Assembly (NCBI RefSeq): GCF_052056915.1
Contig: NZ_CP195119.1
Span: 3,782,001 to 3,846,000, forward strand
DNA: 64,000 bases
Direction: 5' to 3'
From: MTP4 sp052056915
GTDB lineage: Archaea > Halobacteriota > Methanosarcinia > Methanosarcinales > Methanosarcinaceae
The translations under genes and the position numbers were made by a program. The notes below the pieces were generated by a model. That model worked only from the letters and a program-made list of their open reading frames with translations. It searched no databases and was not told where the DNA came from. Positions 16,058-25,255 of this stretch are shown here, piece after piece (position 1 is the stretch's first letter; every line of letters begins with the position of its first letter).

Positions 16058-17419
16058 TCAGTTCGTAAGCGACTGGATCGGAGCAGGAATCCTGCCGCCC
16101 CTCTTTACGAAGGTTTCGGAACTGAAATTGCTCACAGGCATGATGGGAGCCATCCCCAGGAGCCCTCCGAATTCCACGGAATCCCCGACTTCTTTGCCAG
16201 GAGCAGGAATTACACGGACGGCTGTCGTCTTTTTGTTAATCATTCCGATTGCCATTTCGTCAGCGATTATTGCAGAGAGTGTGCACGCCGGGGTGTCCCC
16301 CGGGACAGCGATCATGTCCAGGCCGACGGAACAGACGCAGGTCATGGCTTCAAGCTTTTCAAGGCTCAGGGCTCCGACGTTTACGGCCTCGATCATGCCT
16401 GCGTCCTCACTGACAGGGATGAAAGCCCCGCTCAGGCCGCCTACTGATGAGGAAGCCATTGCCCCGCCTTTCTTGACGGCGTCGTTCAGGAGGGCGAGGG
16501 CGGCGGTAGTCCCGTGGGTCCCGCAGCGTTCCAGGCCCATGGCTTCCAGGATGGCTGCAACGCTGTCCCCTATTTCGGGAGTGGGGGCAAGGGAGAGGTC
16601 AAGGATGCCAAATTCCACTCCCAGTCTCCTGGAAACTTCCCTGCCCACCATCTCGCCCATGCGAGTGATCTTGAAAGCGGTTTTCTTGATCGTTTCCGAA
16701 ATCTCCGTGAGGTTAGGGTTTTTTAGGTCCCTGAGGGCTGCGTTTACGACGCCCGGGCCGCTGACCCCGACGTTGATCACGCATTCCGGCTCGCCTATGC
16801 CGTGGAAAGCCCCTGCCATGAAGGGGTTATCCTCGGGGGCGTTGGCAAAGACCACCAGTTTTGCGCAGCCGATTCCGTCCCGGTCCGCAGTCAGCCTGGC
16901 GGTCTTTTTGATGATATTTCCCATCAGGCCAACAGCGTCCATATTGATTCCCGCCTTGGTGGTTGCCACGTTTACGGAAGAGCAGACCTTTTCCGTAGAA
17001 GCGAGAGCTTCGGGAATCGAATTGATTAGTTTCAGGTCACCCTTCGTGACTCCTTTATGGACAAGAGCACTGAAACCCCCTATGAAATCCACCCCGGCTT
17101 CCCTTGCGGCTTCATCCAGGGTCCTGGCAACGGAGACAAAATCAGGAGTTTCACAGCTTTCGGCTGCGATGGCTATGGGAGTTACGGAGATCCGCTTGTT
17201 AATGATGGGAATCCCATAAAGGTTCTGAATTTCTTCCGTTGTCCGGACCAGGTCCTTCGCATTGGCCGTGATCTTTTCGTAGATATTTTCATTGAATATA
17301 TCGATGTCCGGGTGGCTGCAGTCCCGGAGGCTGATTCCCATGGTTACGGTCCGGATGTCCAGGTGCTCCATTTTCACCATCCGGATGGTTTCCAGAATTT
17401 CATTCGGGTTGATTAGCAT
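16058..17419 (-). CDS. UPF0210 (PFL) family protein
   Basis: The start at 17419 (MLINPNEILETIRM) is chosen because GGAGGGGTATC precedes it; the frame is open six codons further. The 453-residue protein matches the widely conserved UPF0210/PFL family: TVTMGISLRDC near the N-terminus, RTLDEAAREAGVDFIGGFSA, GEPECVINVGVSGPGVV and ERCGTHGTTAALALLND. The family is cytoplasmic, found in archaea and bacteria, structurally related to glycyl-radical-type barrels, and lacks an established function. It lies just 26 bases after the ACT-domain gene; these two genes are commonly neighbours, which suggests that the ACT protein senses a ligand for it. Confidence 0.92.
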   Translation of the reverse strand: MLINPNEILETIRMVKMEHLDIRTVTMGISLRDCSHPDIDIFNENIYEKITANAKDLVRTTEEIQNLYGIPIINKRISVTPIAIAAESCETPDFVSVARTLDEAAREAGVDFIGGFSALVHKGVTKGDLKLINSIPEALASTEKVCSSVNVATTKAGINMDAVGLMGNIIKKTARLTADRDGIGCAKLVVFANAPEDNPFMAGAFHGIGEPECVINVGVSGPGVVNAALRDLKNPNLTEISETIKKTAFKITRMGEMVGREVSRRLGVEFGILDLSLAPTPEIGDSVAAILEAMGLERCGTHGTTAALALLNDAVKKGGAMASSSVGGLSGAFIPVSEDAGMIEAVNVGALSLEKLEAMTCVCSVGLDMIAVPGDTPACTLSAIIADEMAIGMINKKTTAVRVIPAPGKEVGDSVEFGGLLGMAPIMPVSNFSSETFVKRGGRIPAPIQSLTN

Positions 17420-17445
17420 GATACCCCTCCTTCCCATCCATACGA

Positions 17446-17724
17446 TCAGATCCTGTGCATGAAGCGGAAAACGTCTTCTTGCTGCACCTTAACCTCGACT
17501 CCGAGCTCTTTCCCTTCGCTCCCCATAGTTTCCTGGAAAGCCGCAAGGTCGAAGCTCTCCTCCGGAGCTTCTGCCAGCATGATCATGGTAAAGATCCCAT
17601 CCATGATGGTCTGGCTTATATCCACAATGTTTACGTTGAAATTTGCCATTACGGTGGTGATCCGGGCAACAATCCCTACCCGGTCACTCCCGATAACCGT
17701 GATTATGAAACGACTTGATGTCAT
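17446..17724 (-). CDS. UPF0237 ACT-domain protein
   Basis: The 92-residue protein starts at ATG 17724 behind GGAGATATATC. It is a single ACT domain: RFIITVIGSDRVGIVARITT, then NVNIVDISQTIM and a last strand with LGVEVKVQ. ACT domains bind amino acids or similar small ligands, typically as dimers. This family is the usual partner of UPF0210, whose gene follows on the same strand, so the two are probably co-transcribed. The ligand is unknown. Confidence 0.92.
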   Translation of the reverse strand: MTSSRFIITVIGSDRVGIVARITTVMANFNVNIVDISQTIMDGIFTMIMLAEAPEESFDLAAFQETMGSEGKELGVEVKVQQEDVFRFMHRI

Positions 17725-18076
17725 GATATATCTCCTCTCTACTTCAAAAATCCGGGCCGCAAAGCCCGGAAAGTTCTGGAAAAGAATATTGGAAAGTATC
17801 TGCAGGAAATTTCTATTCAGCAAGAGGGCGGAGCCAATTATAAGCTTTCCCACAGGTTCCTGTCTTTAGCCCTTATTTTTTCATCCGGAGTTATTCTTCC
17901 GGAGTTATTCTTCCGGAGTTCCTCTACTTAGACTCGGTAGATATCAGCTTTTCGCACAATTCTAAATAGTTATCGATAACCAGGCAAAATAATTTAATAT
18001 GTTCTCAAAATTTTATTATTAGTTACATGTATCAGTTATATGTAATACCTTAGAAGAGAGATTGAATAAATTTTGG

Positions 18077-18491
18077 ATTAGAAAAGAACATTAACAGATT
18101 TTGATTAGAAAAGAACATTAACAGATTTTGATTAGAAGAGAAAATTAACAGATTTTGATTAGAAGAGAAAATTAACAGATTTTGATTAGAAAAGAACCTT
18201 AATAGATTTTTGATTAGAAAAGAACCTTAATAGATTTTTGATTAGAAAAGAACCTTAATAGATTTTTGATTAGAAAAGAACCTTAATAGATTTTTGATTA
18301 GAAAAGAACCTTAATAGATTTTTGATTAGAAAAGAACCTTAATAGATTTTTGATTAGAAAAGAACCTTAATAGATTTTTGATTAGAAAAGAACCTTAATA
18401 GATTTTTGATTAGAAAAGAACCTTAATAGATTTTTGATTAGAAAAGAACCTTAATAGATTTTTGATTAGAAAAGAACCTTAATAGATTTTG
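18077..18491. repeat. Minisatellite, 27/28-bp unit, 15 copies
   Basis: Four 27-bp units (ATTAGAAAAGAACATTAACA plus GATTTTG, and variants) start at 18077, 18104, 18131 and 18158. They are followed from 18185 by eleven units, ten of 28 bp and nearly identical (ATTAGAAAAGAACCTTAATA plus GATTTTTG), the last ending at 18491. The 28-bp block differs from the 27-bp block by one extra T and a few substitutions, so it looks like a recent expansion. There are no unique spacers, so it is not a CRISPR. The array lies between the ACT-domain operon start and the end of the kinase gene; the rest of 17870-18076 shows no gene. Confidence 0.97.
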
Positions 18492-18514
18492 GTTCCCAAA
18501 GATTTTTGAAACCT

Positions 18515-19033
18515 TCAGCACCGGGAATCGGGCAAGCTTTCAAGCCCTTCAAGAATTTTTTCCACGACAACGGGAACTCGTTCGTAGCCCTTCACCTTTA
18601 CTGTCATGTCAGCATATTTCCTGTACAGGACAAGCCGCTCCTCGAAAAGTTCCCTTAGGCTTCTTTCCTTGAAGCCGACAAGCCCCCTCTTAGCCGGGTT
18701 TCGGATCCTTCGTACTATATTTCTGAAGGAAGTGTCCAGGAAGATGATCGTTGAGTTCTCTTTCAGGAAATTCATTGCTTTTTCAGAATAAACCACACTC
18801 CCTCCCGGAGAAATGATGGAGTCGCCCCTTAAATCAAGGCTGAGCACGGCTTCCTCCTCCAGCCTGACAAGAGCGGAATCCCCGCGCGTGTCAATAAGGG
18901 CCTGTAAAGACATACAGGTTTTTTCCTTAATTAACGAGTCAACGTCAATAAAAGTGCAGCTCAGGCGTTTTGCAAGCGCCTTTCCAATCGTGCTTTTTCC
19001 GACACCTGCCATACCTATCAAGGTTATATTCAT
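18515..19033 (-). CDS. Shikimate kinase-like (bacterial AroK-type) P-loop kinase
   Basis: The 172-residue protein has Walker A GMAGVGKSTIG, the substrate-binding aspartate in FIDVDSLI, an Arg in the DTRGDSALVRLEEE helix, the glycine-rich SPGGS loop, a lid with RNPAKRGL and the C-terminal LYRKYADMTV. These match bacterial AroK shikimate kinases in order and spacing. Most archaea instead use an unrelated GHMP-type shikimate kinase, so the true substrate here is uncertain; it could be shikimate or another small alcohol. The ATG at 19033 follows GGGG about 14 bases upstream. The gene is not in an aromatic-amino-acid operon; its neighbours are a minisatellite and a DUF2769 gene. Confidence 0.8.
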   Translation of the reverse strand: MNITLIGMAGVGKSTIGKALAKRLSCTFIDVDSLIKEKTCMSLQALIDTRGDSALVRLEEEAVLSLDLRGDSIISPGGSVVYSEKAMNFLKENSTIIFLDTSFRNIVRRIRNPAKRGLVGFKERSLRELFEERLVLYRKYADMTVKVKGYERVPVVVEKILEGLESLPDSRC

Positions 19034-19261
19034 GCGACTTTACCCCAAAACTTCCGGAAAACAGGGACCAAAGCTTCCAGCCCTGATAAACTCCCCATCT
19101 ATAAATTCTCCTTCAATGTATAAATTTTTGCCTGTGTAAATATATAAACTCTTGATATATAAATCCTTCAACATTATATTTTATCTCAAAGAGATTGAAT
19201 TTTTCACATGGAACCCTACAGAGTTTGCAAGGATCGTTCAGGGGCTTGATACAGAATCTCA

Positions 19262-19390
19262 AATTAAAAGAAAAAAAGGGAAGTAGAAAGGGAAGTAGAA
19301 AGGGAAGTAGAAAAGAGTAAAAAGGGAAGTAGAAAGGGAAGTAGAAAAGAGTAAAAAGAATAGGAAAATCCGCAGGAAGCGGAAATGGAA
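19262..19390. repeat. Homopurine tract with AAAGGGAAGTAG repeats
   Basis: The plus strand is almost pure A/G here, built of AAAGGGAAGTAG units and AAAAGAGTAAAA variants. It lies in the spacer between the diverging kinase-like and DUF2769 genes (19034-19513), which otherwise contains nothing I can support. Confidence 0.85.
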
Positions 19391-19513
19391 ATGAAAATGG
19401 AATACAATGCACATATTTATACACAAATAACACCAATATGAAAAATAAGGGAACAGGATTATGAAATAAGGGGTGGTCAAATACTTGATAAAACCATCAA
19501 GAAATACGGAAAC

Positions 19514-19759
19514 ATGAGCCCGGAAGAAATCGAATCTGCCAGGAAGGAGGTCCGGGAACTCTGCATCTGCAGGGAATGCCCGACCTGGGACGAATGTGCA
19601 AAAGAAATCGGTTTTTGTTTTCCCGGGGTCGGGAAAAACAGGTGCATCAGGAAAGACCTGGGATGCATCTGCGGGAGGTGCCTGGTAAGCGAAAAGTTCG
19701 AGTTGAACCAGGAGTACTACTGTATCATCGGACCGCAGAAAGAAAAGTGGGGTCTATGA
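19514..19759 (+). CDS. DUF2769 cysteine-rich protein
   Basis: An 81-residue protein rich in cysteine: LCICRECPTWDECAKE, KNRCIRKDLGCICGRC and YYCIIG. This Cys pattern (CxCxxCPxxxEC then CxCxxC) is that of the DUF2769 family, common in Methanosarcina and presumably metal-binding. Related proteins often begin with about ten more residues, and the frame here is open upstream (LDKTIKKYGN), but no ATG, GTG or TTG is found there; an ATA follows GGGGTGG. The ATG at 19514 is therefore kept as a conservative start. Function is unknown. Confidence 0.78.
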   Translation: MSPEEIESARKEVRELCICRECPTWDECAKEIGFCFPGVGKNRCIRKDLGCICGRCLVSEKFELNQEYYCIIGPQKEKWGL

Positions 19760-19806
19760 AAAAGGTCTATGAAGAATTTGCTTTATGGGAACAAGAACCG
19801 GAAATT

Positions 19807-20229
19807 TTACTTTCGGGGATGATTCTCTTTTCTCTTAGTGTGAGGAGTGAGAGGGTTAAGTTCACCGATGCACTTTTCAATCTCTTCGGAAGAATTGCCA
19901 AATGCAGAAATGCACTCCGAAAATACAATCCTGGTGCCTGAGGCATAATGCTTCAAGAAACCCTTTGTTGTCAGCTTATCCACATGTTCCAGGGAGACAA
20001 TTGCAAGGTACATGAGAAGCCTTATGAAAAAAACGAGATGCAGCACGAGCATCTTGACCCAGGGGCTGTCCGAGCTTATCGCCATCCCGCAAACCCAGTT
20101 GCAGAGTTTCAGGGAATGGGAAAGTAACCTGATCTTGTAAAAGTGGAAGAATACAAACGATAAAATAAGGAAAACGGCACAGCCTGCTGCCAGATGTATA
20201 TCTTGCGACGCTAAGTCCATATGATTCAT
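19807..20229 (-). CDS. Hypothetical small membrane protein
   Basis: A 140-residue protein with a first hydrophobic helix (CAVFLILSFVFFHFY), a second hydrophobic region (VKMLVLHLVFFIRLLMYLAI) and a soluble, charged C-terminal third rich in Lys/His. I do not recognise a family. The gene converges on the DUF2769 gene. The start at 20229 has only a weak GGGTCT before it; a second ATG lies three codons inside. It may be a lineage-specific protein; the coding prediction rests on length and membrane pattern. Confidence 0.55.
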   Translation of the reverse strand: MNHMDLASQDIHLAAGCAVFLILSFVFFHFYKIRLLSHSLKLCNWVCGMAISSDSPWVKMLVLHLVFFIRLLMYLAIVSLEHVDKLTTKGFLKHYASGTRIVFSECISAFGNSSEEIEKCIGELNPLTPHTKRKENHPRK

Positions 20230-20430
20230 AGACCCTTACTTTTCACTATTATTTTAATGTATGCTTTTTTAGGATCTGGACTCTGATCAATTAAAGTTCC
20301 ATTAAAATTCCCGATACAGACAGAGTCCGGGGGCCGGACGGAGATTCATGTTCGATTCCGGCTTGAGGTTCATTTTCAATTAGCTCCGGTTTAAACCCGG
20401 CACCCCTTTGAATTTTCGATTATTGGGTTT

Positions 20431-21807
20431 TTAGCGCCCGTTCACTTTCCTGCCCCCGGCCAGGATCGCAGCTGCCCTTGCCGCACTTTCCGGCGTGACG
20501 AAGACCGGCATGCCTTTTCTTTCGAACTCCCCGGACATCTTCCGGGTGAAATTCCCGCCCGGAGAGCAGATAAGTACCGGCTTGTCGTATTCATCTGCAA
20601 CGGCCTTCAGCTTATCGACTATCCCTTCGCTCAGCAGGGGAGGTCCCCAGAGCACGGCCACTATGGCGATGTCGTATTCGGCCCCGAAGCCCTCTTTAAG
20701 AGCATCAGCATAATGGTCGTCCCAGCCGTTTCCGGTAATGTCGATGGGGTTTCCCACGGCTGCAAAGGACGGGAGTTTCGATTTCAGGTGGTTTATTCTT
20801 TCTTCGGAAAGCTGGGGCACGGAAAGGCCCAGGCTTTCACAGGCGTCGGCAATCCCGATCCCGATTCCGCCCCCGTTTGTGATAATAAGGACGCGGTCCC
20901 CCCTGCCCGGGCTGTAGGAGTTCAGGACCCTGCAGGCATCTTTGAGTTCCTCATAGCCTTCCACCTCGATGATTCCGGTTTTCCGGAAGGCAGCTTCATA
21001 AGCCTCATACCTGCTTGCTGCAGCTCCGGTATGGGAAGCCGTGGCCTTGAGCCCTGTATCCCTCTTCCCCACCTTGACCGCAACTACCGGCTTCGTTTTA
21101 GTGCAGCGGGAAGCAACGTCCAGAAAACGCGTGCCGTCTTCTACGGACTCCACGTAGAGCACCACATACTTCGTTGCCTCGTCTTCGGAGAGGAAAGCCA
21201 GGCAGTCGGTCTCGTCCACGTCCACCTTGTTCCCGTAGCTTACGATCCTTGCGATTCCTATGCCTTCCGAAGCGATCTCGTCCACGATCATCGAAGCAAA
21301 AGAGCCGCTCTGGGTAAGGATGGAAAGCCCACCCCTGTCCGGGCGCTTAACCCGTTCCCGCGTTATGAAAAAAGTGTCCAGCTTTGAAACAGTGTCGTAG
21401 ATGCCCAGACAGTTCGGGCCTATAACCCTGATTCCTTTAGCCTCTGCCAGCCTTTTCAGTTCTGTTTCAAGCTTTTCCCCTTCTCCTTTGATTTCCTTGA
21501 AACCGGAACTAACCACTACAGCCCCCCTGACGTTTTCGAAATCTTCATTCATAACCTCGATTACGCCCGGAGCCGGGACCGAAAGGACGGCAATGTCGAT
21601 TATGTCATCAATTTCCCCGAGGGATGCATAGCACCTGAGCCCTCCGATCTCTTCGTACCTGGGGTTTATAGGATAGATTTTCCCTTCAAACCCGATTTTT
21701 TCAAGGCTCTCGAGTATGGTATAGGAAAGGCTGCTGGGTTTAGGGGAAGCCCCTACCAGAGCAATAGACCGGGGATTAAAAAAGAAATCAATATCATTCG
21801 AACTCAT
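20431..21807 (-). CDS. ADP-forming acyl-CoA synthetase alpha subunit (CoA-binding/ligase protein)
   Basis: The start at 21807 (MSSNDIDFFF) is chosen behind AGGAGAGAGC. The 458-residue product has a CoA-binding Rossmann domain (NPRSIALVGASPKPSSLSYT), two succinyl-CoA-synthetase-like ligase domains (VRGAVVVSSGFKEI, IGPNCLGIYD, LTQSGSFASM) and the phosphorylatable histidine region KATASHTGAAA. This is the alpha-type subunit of ADP-forming acetyl/acyl-CoA synthetases, which convert acyl-CoA, ADP and phosphate to acid, CoA and ATP. The ATP-grasp beta subunit needed for activity is not encoded nearby in this window. The specific acid is not predictable. Confidence 0.9.
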   Translation of the reverse strand: MSSNDIDFFFNPRSIALVGASPKPSSLSYTILESLEKIGFEGKIYPINPRYEEIGGLRCYASLGEIDDIIDIAVLSVPAPGVIEVMNEDFENVRGAVVVSSGFKEIKGEGEKLETELKRLAEAKGIRVIGPNCLGIYDTVSKLDTFFITRERVKRPDRGGLSILTQSGSFASMIVDEIASEGIGIARIVSYGNKVDVDETDCLAFLSEDEATKYVVLYVESVEDGTRFLDVASRCTKTKPVVAVKVGKRDTGLKATASHTGAAASRYEAYEAAFRKTGIIEVEGYEELKDACRVLNSYSPGRGDRVLIITNGGGIGIGIADACESLGLSVPQLSEERINHLKSKLPSFAAVGNPIDITGNGWDDHYADALKEGFGAEYDIAIVAVLWGPPLLSEGIVDKLKAVADEYDKPVLICSPGGNFTRKMSGEFERKGMPVFVTPESAARAAAILAGGRKVNGR

Positions 21808-22448
21808 GCTCTCTCCTGAATATCTGCTCATTTCACACTGCCGGGAAAGGATGTGGGAAATAAAAATTGTTATTTTTCCGACTGTAGAATTTCCCCAAAT
21901 TTAATAAGTATTTCTTTTTGTACTGATGCACGGAAAAGTCCCCTGAAGTCTGGAAAAAAGATATTGGAACCAATATAAAAACGAGTAGAGACAAGATAAA
22001 AATGAATAGAAAGCAGATGAAACGAGTCGAAAATAGATAAAAAACAAGCAGAGACCGCATAAAAAACGTATGGAAACAAAATAGAAAACCTTCAGGGGAA
22101 TTGAAGGAGATGTCCGGGAAAACAAAGGTTTGAAAAGGAAACTTTCCTGACCCCTGCAACCTGGATTCCAGCTCATCTCCCCAGCCCGAAACCATTCCCG
22201 GTCCCCGCTTGCTTGCCCTGGCGAGCAGGAATGGAAACGGAGAAAATTCGGCTCTGCAGTTAATTTTGGAGGAATCTATCTGCCCCTGTAGACAGTTTAC
22301 AGTATGTCAAACTTATATTTAACACTTTTCTTTTAATATGTAATAATAAATCTCATCAAAATTAAAGAATTTGTTACTCTAGCCGAAAATTTCCTGCAGA
22401 AACAAATCGAAGACAAACACAAAATATACCCTGAAGGAAAACCGGTTT
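21808..22448. other. Intergenic spacer, 640 bases
   Basis: Upstream of the acyl-CoA synthetase gene and downstream of trm56. It holds AT-rich sequence with repeated GAAAC/AAAATGAA-like words near 21950-22090 and one hairpin-like inverted repeat (TGCTTGCC-CT-GGCGAGCA, 22210-22227, one G-T pair). Short open frames on the minus strand lack start signals. I see no supported gene. Confidence 0.55.
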
Positions 22449-22982
22449 TCAGTCCCTTACTTTTTCAATTACTTTTTTACCGCATTCCATGGGTATGATG
22501 GTCAGCTCCGCATCGGAGAATTCCTTTTCGAGCGGGTCCTCTTCCGCAATCCTGTCCAGGGTCAGGGCCAGAGCTGTTACCTCGGAATGGGGCTGGCTCC
22601 CCACTGCCACGTTCCAGTCAGCGAGCTGGTAGATTTCAGGAGGGACCTTTTCCGCTCCCACGACCAGCATCAGTTTCTCACACTGTTTAAGTTCGGCAGT
22701 GACGTCCGGGAGGTTGACCCCGTACATGGAGAGGTGGCAGACTTTCCCGCCTTCTTCTTTCCATTTCCGGATTTCCTGTTTGAAGTTCACATCATTTTTA
22801 ACATAAAAATTCCCGCCCCAGCGCTCGACAACGCCATCAAGGCTTTTCACAATCCCCGGGTCATTTGAGGCCAGAAGCATCCCTTCGGCCCCCAGCAACC
22901 GGGCTGTGAGCCCTACGTGAGTGGTTATTCTTTTGTCCCTTTCAGGTCGATGTCCTAGGCGGAGCAGTACTATCCGTTTCAT
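22449..22982 (-). CDS. trm56: tRNA (cytidine(56)-2'-O)-methyltransferase
   Basis: The protein starting at 22982 (MKRIVLLRLGHRPERDKRIT) is 177 residues, the usual size of archaeal aTrm56. It shows the family N-terminus, HVGLTARLLGAEGMLLAS and the SPOUT-knot part LMLVVGAEKVPPEIYQLADW followed by VGSQPHSEVTALAL. It methylates the 2'-hydroxyl of C56 in the T-loop of tRNA using S-adenosylmethionine, stabilising the elbow. The frame is open a further 66 codons upstream, but that part is low-complexity Phe/Ser sequence from a polypyrimidine tract and is not part of the family. The ribosome-binding site is weak. AMP phosphorylase lies upstream on the same strand. Confidence 0.95.
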   Translation of the reverse strand: MKRIVLLRLGHRPERDKRITTHVGLTARLLGAEGMLLASNDPGIVKSLDGVVERWGGNFYVKNDVNFKQEIRKWKEEGGKVCHLSMYGVNLPDVTAELKQCEKLMLVVGAEKVPPEIYQLADWNVAVGSQPHSEVTALALTLDRIAEEDPLEKEFSDAELTIIPMECGKKVIEKVRD

Positions 22983-23124
22983 ATCCGTGCTAAAACCCCT
23001 ACAAGGTATTAAAATTTCACTGTAAGAAAGGAAAAAGAATTGAGATTCGAAAGGAAAAAAGAGAAAAAGAAAAGGAAAAAATTTAGATTCAAAAGGAAAA
23101 TAAAAAAGAAAGGAAAAAGTAATT

Positions 23125-24654
23125 TCACCCGCCAAACCCAAAGGTTCCTCCAGGAACTCTCCTGAGCAGCATGCCCTCAACTACTATCGGGTTCGAGCGC
23201 TGGGCAGTAACCAGTGCAGTGTCGAGCTTGAATTCCTTTTCCGCATAGACGGTGAGGATAGGGTCACCTTTCTTTACGGCTTCCCCGAGTTTCTTGTGGA
23301 TCCTGACGCCTGCGCCCTTGTCGTTCGGGGCTCCGGCAAGCCTTGCGATCTCGACGATCCACTTGTTGTCAAACTCGATAACATAGCCGTCAGCGCTGGC
23401 ACAGATGTTAGCGGTATACTGTCCGACCGGGATGTCGTCAGGGGAGACGTTCGGGTCCCCGCCCTGGGCTTCGATGATCTCCTTCATCTTCGCAAAGGCT
23501 TTGCCGTTCCTGAGCGTTTCCATTGCAAGTTCCTTGCCGTGGTCTCTCGGGGCAGCTCCTCCCATCTCGAGCAAGATGCCCGCAAGCGCTGCGCTCTTTT
23601 CGATCAGGCTGTTCGGGCCTTCAAAGCTTTCGAGTGCTTTTAGAGCCTCTCTGACCTCCAGTGCCGGCCCTACCGTCCGGCCTATGGGAGACGAGCCGTA
23701 GGTGATGGCGCATTCCACGTTCATTCCGAGCCTGTGCCCGAGGTTAATCAGGTCCCTTGCGAACTTCTGTCCTTCCTGCACATTTGCGACCTTGGTCCCG
23801 GGTCCCGTTGGGATGTCGATTACAAGGTTTTCCGCCCCGATTGCCCCTTTCTTTGCCATGATAGAAGCGAGCATCTGGCAGTAGGGGTCAATGGAAAGCG
23901 GGTATTCCGCCCTGATGAGCTTATCGTCCGCGGGGGCGATGTTCGTGGCCCCTCCCCAGACGAGAGCCCCGCCTACCTTCTCGGATATTTCCTTGACCTC
24001 CTGGGAAGTGAACTCGACCTCTGAGAGCACCTCCATAAGGTCCGCGGTCCCCCCTGCCCCGGTAATGGCCCTGGAGCTGGTCTTGGGGATCATGAGCCCG
24101 TTTGCGGCCACAATCGGGACTACAAGGAGGGAGATCTTGTTCCCGGGCACCCCTCCGATGGAGTGTTTGTCCATCACCGGGTGGGTATCAAATTCAATCG
24201 TATCCCCGGTATCGATCATAGCCCTTGTCAGCCATTCGATCTCATCGTCACTCATGCCGTGGATGTAGGAAGCCGTCATGAAGGCCGAAAGCTCGATATC
24301 GCTGAGGTTTTCTTCCACAACGTCGTTTACGACCATGTAGATATCTTCCCGGGTCAGGTGCTGCTTGTCCATCATCTTCTTGATTACCGCGCCCGACTTC
24401 GAACGAAGCGCCGGGAAAACCTCCACAGGCTTATCCCAGCCAGGTTCCAGGTGCTCATAGACCTCGGTAAAGACCCCGAGGGTACCCTGCTCCACCATAT
24501 CTTCCGTGGTGTCCACGATAGCGGAGATGCTCTCGTGGCCTCTGAGGCGCACCCTATCTCCGGGATTTACTCCCAGTTCCTTTGCGTCGGCAGTATTGAA
24601 CATCACTTTATGCTGCCCGATTTTTATGTCAAAATGCTGTAGTTTTAACTGCAT
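23125..24654 (-). CDS. deoA: AMP phosphorylase
   Basis: The 509-residue protein is an archaeal thymidine-phosphorylase-like AMP phosphorylase: an N-terminal extra domain of about 85 residues, the substrate motif MDKHSIGGVPGNK, TSSRAITGAGGTADLMEV and a C-terminal domain with DKGAGVRIHKKLGE. It splits AMP with phosphate into adenine and ribose 1,5-bisphosphate, which the archaeal pentose bisphosphate route passes through an isomerase to type III RuBisCO. Those partner genes are not in this window. Length and order of motifs are normal. A purine-rich tract (about 23020-23120 on the plus strand) follows the stop codon and separates it from trm56. Confidence 0.95.
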   Translation of the reverse strand: MQLKLQHFDIKIGQHKVMFNTADAKELGVNPGDRVRLRGHESISAIVDTTEDMVEQGTLGVFTEVYEHLEPGWDKPVEVFPALRSKSGAVIKKMMDKQHLTREDIYMVVNDVVEENLSDIELSAFMTASYIHGMSDDEIEWLTRAMIDTGDTIEFDTHPVMDKHSIGGVPGNKISLLVVPIVAANGLMIPKTSSRAITGAGGTADLMEVLSEVEFTSQEVKEISEKVGGALVWGGATNIAPADDKLIRAEYPLSIDPYCQMLASIMAKKGAIGAENLVIDIPTGPGTKVANVQEGQKFARDLINLGHRLGMNVECAITYGSSPIGRTVGPALEVREALKALESFEGPNSLIEKSAALAGILLEMGGAAPRDHGKELAMETLRNGKAFAKMKEIIEAQGGDPNVSPDDIPVGQYTANICASADGYVIEFDNKWIVEIARLAGAPNDKGAGVRIHKKLGEAVKKGDPILTVYAEKEFKLDTALVTAQRSNPIVVEGMLLRRVPGGTFGFGG

Positions 24655-25255
24655 GAGTAACCACTTTTTCAGTCCATTTTCTCCATTTCAATTTAATCAA
24701 TATGATAGACTCTATGAAACTTCAACTTCATAAAACTTCCAGCCATATTCTCTAAGTATCTGTATTCCCACACCTCAGTATTAATCCAGCATCTCAGTAT
24801 TGAATCCCGCATCTCAGTATTGAATCCCGCATTCCAGTTTCTGTGTTCCCGCATCCCAATATCCCCAAGCTCGGCATCCACTGGCCTGGCATCTGCCAAC
24901 TCAGTGCCTGCAGCCAACCACACAACCTGCAATAAAAAGGGAAGGCAGCTATTCAAACAACGTACATTCCTGTTAACCCGTCATATTATTTGGCTCCTCG
25001 TTTTTTGTGTGCGTAACCATCACAAAAACAGAAGCGGTCTTGAATTGAAACTTATCTTATCCACGAGAAATGGTGAAGAGCCTATTATTTTAATAATTTC
25101 AAACAGGGCAAAAAAGAAATGAACGGAAGAAACAAAATGAACGGAAGACCCGGAAACAGGCATTTTCTAAAAAAACTTATTGAAATTATCCAATTTGTTA
25201 TCTCCGCAGACGAGAAGCCCCTTTCTCGACTCTGAAAGAAGTAGAAAGGGAGAGT
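24655..25255. other. Intergenic spacer, 600 bases
   Basis: The spacer lies between AMP phosphorylase and the EamA transporter gene. A short direct repeat, CATCTCAGTATTGAATCCCG twice near 24789-24830, is visible. Apparent open frames here are built from that repeat and lack ribosome-binding sites. I see no supported gene or RNA. Confidence 0.55.

Noticed and set aside
18077..18491. Possible CRISPR array
   Set aside because: The repeat units are directly adjacent with no unique spacers, and no cas genes are present.
20300..20400. tRNA-like T-loop (GTTCGATTCC)
   Set aside because: No matching acceptor or anticodon stems can be found around it; it is a chance match in a GC-rich spacer.
24693..24956. 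Minus-strand open frame of 87 residues
   Set aside because: It is built largely from a direct repeat and begins without a start signal.
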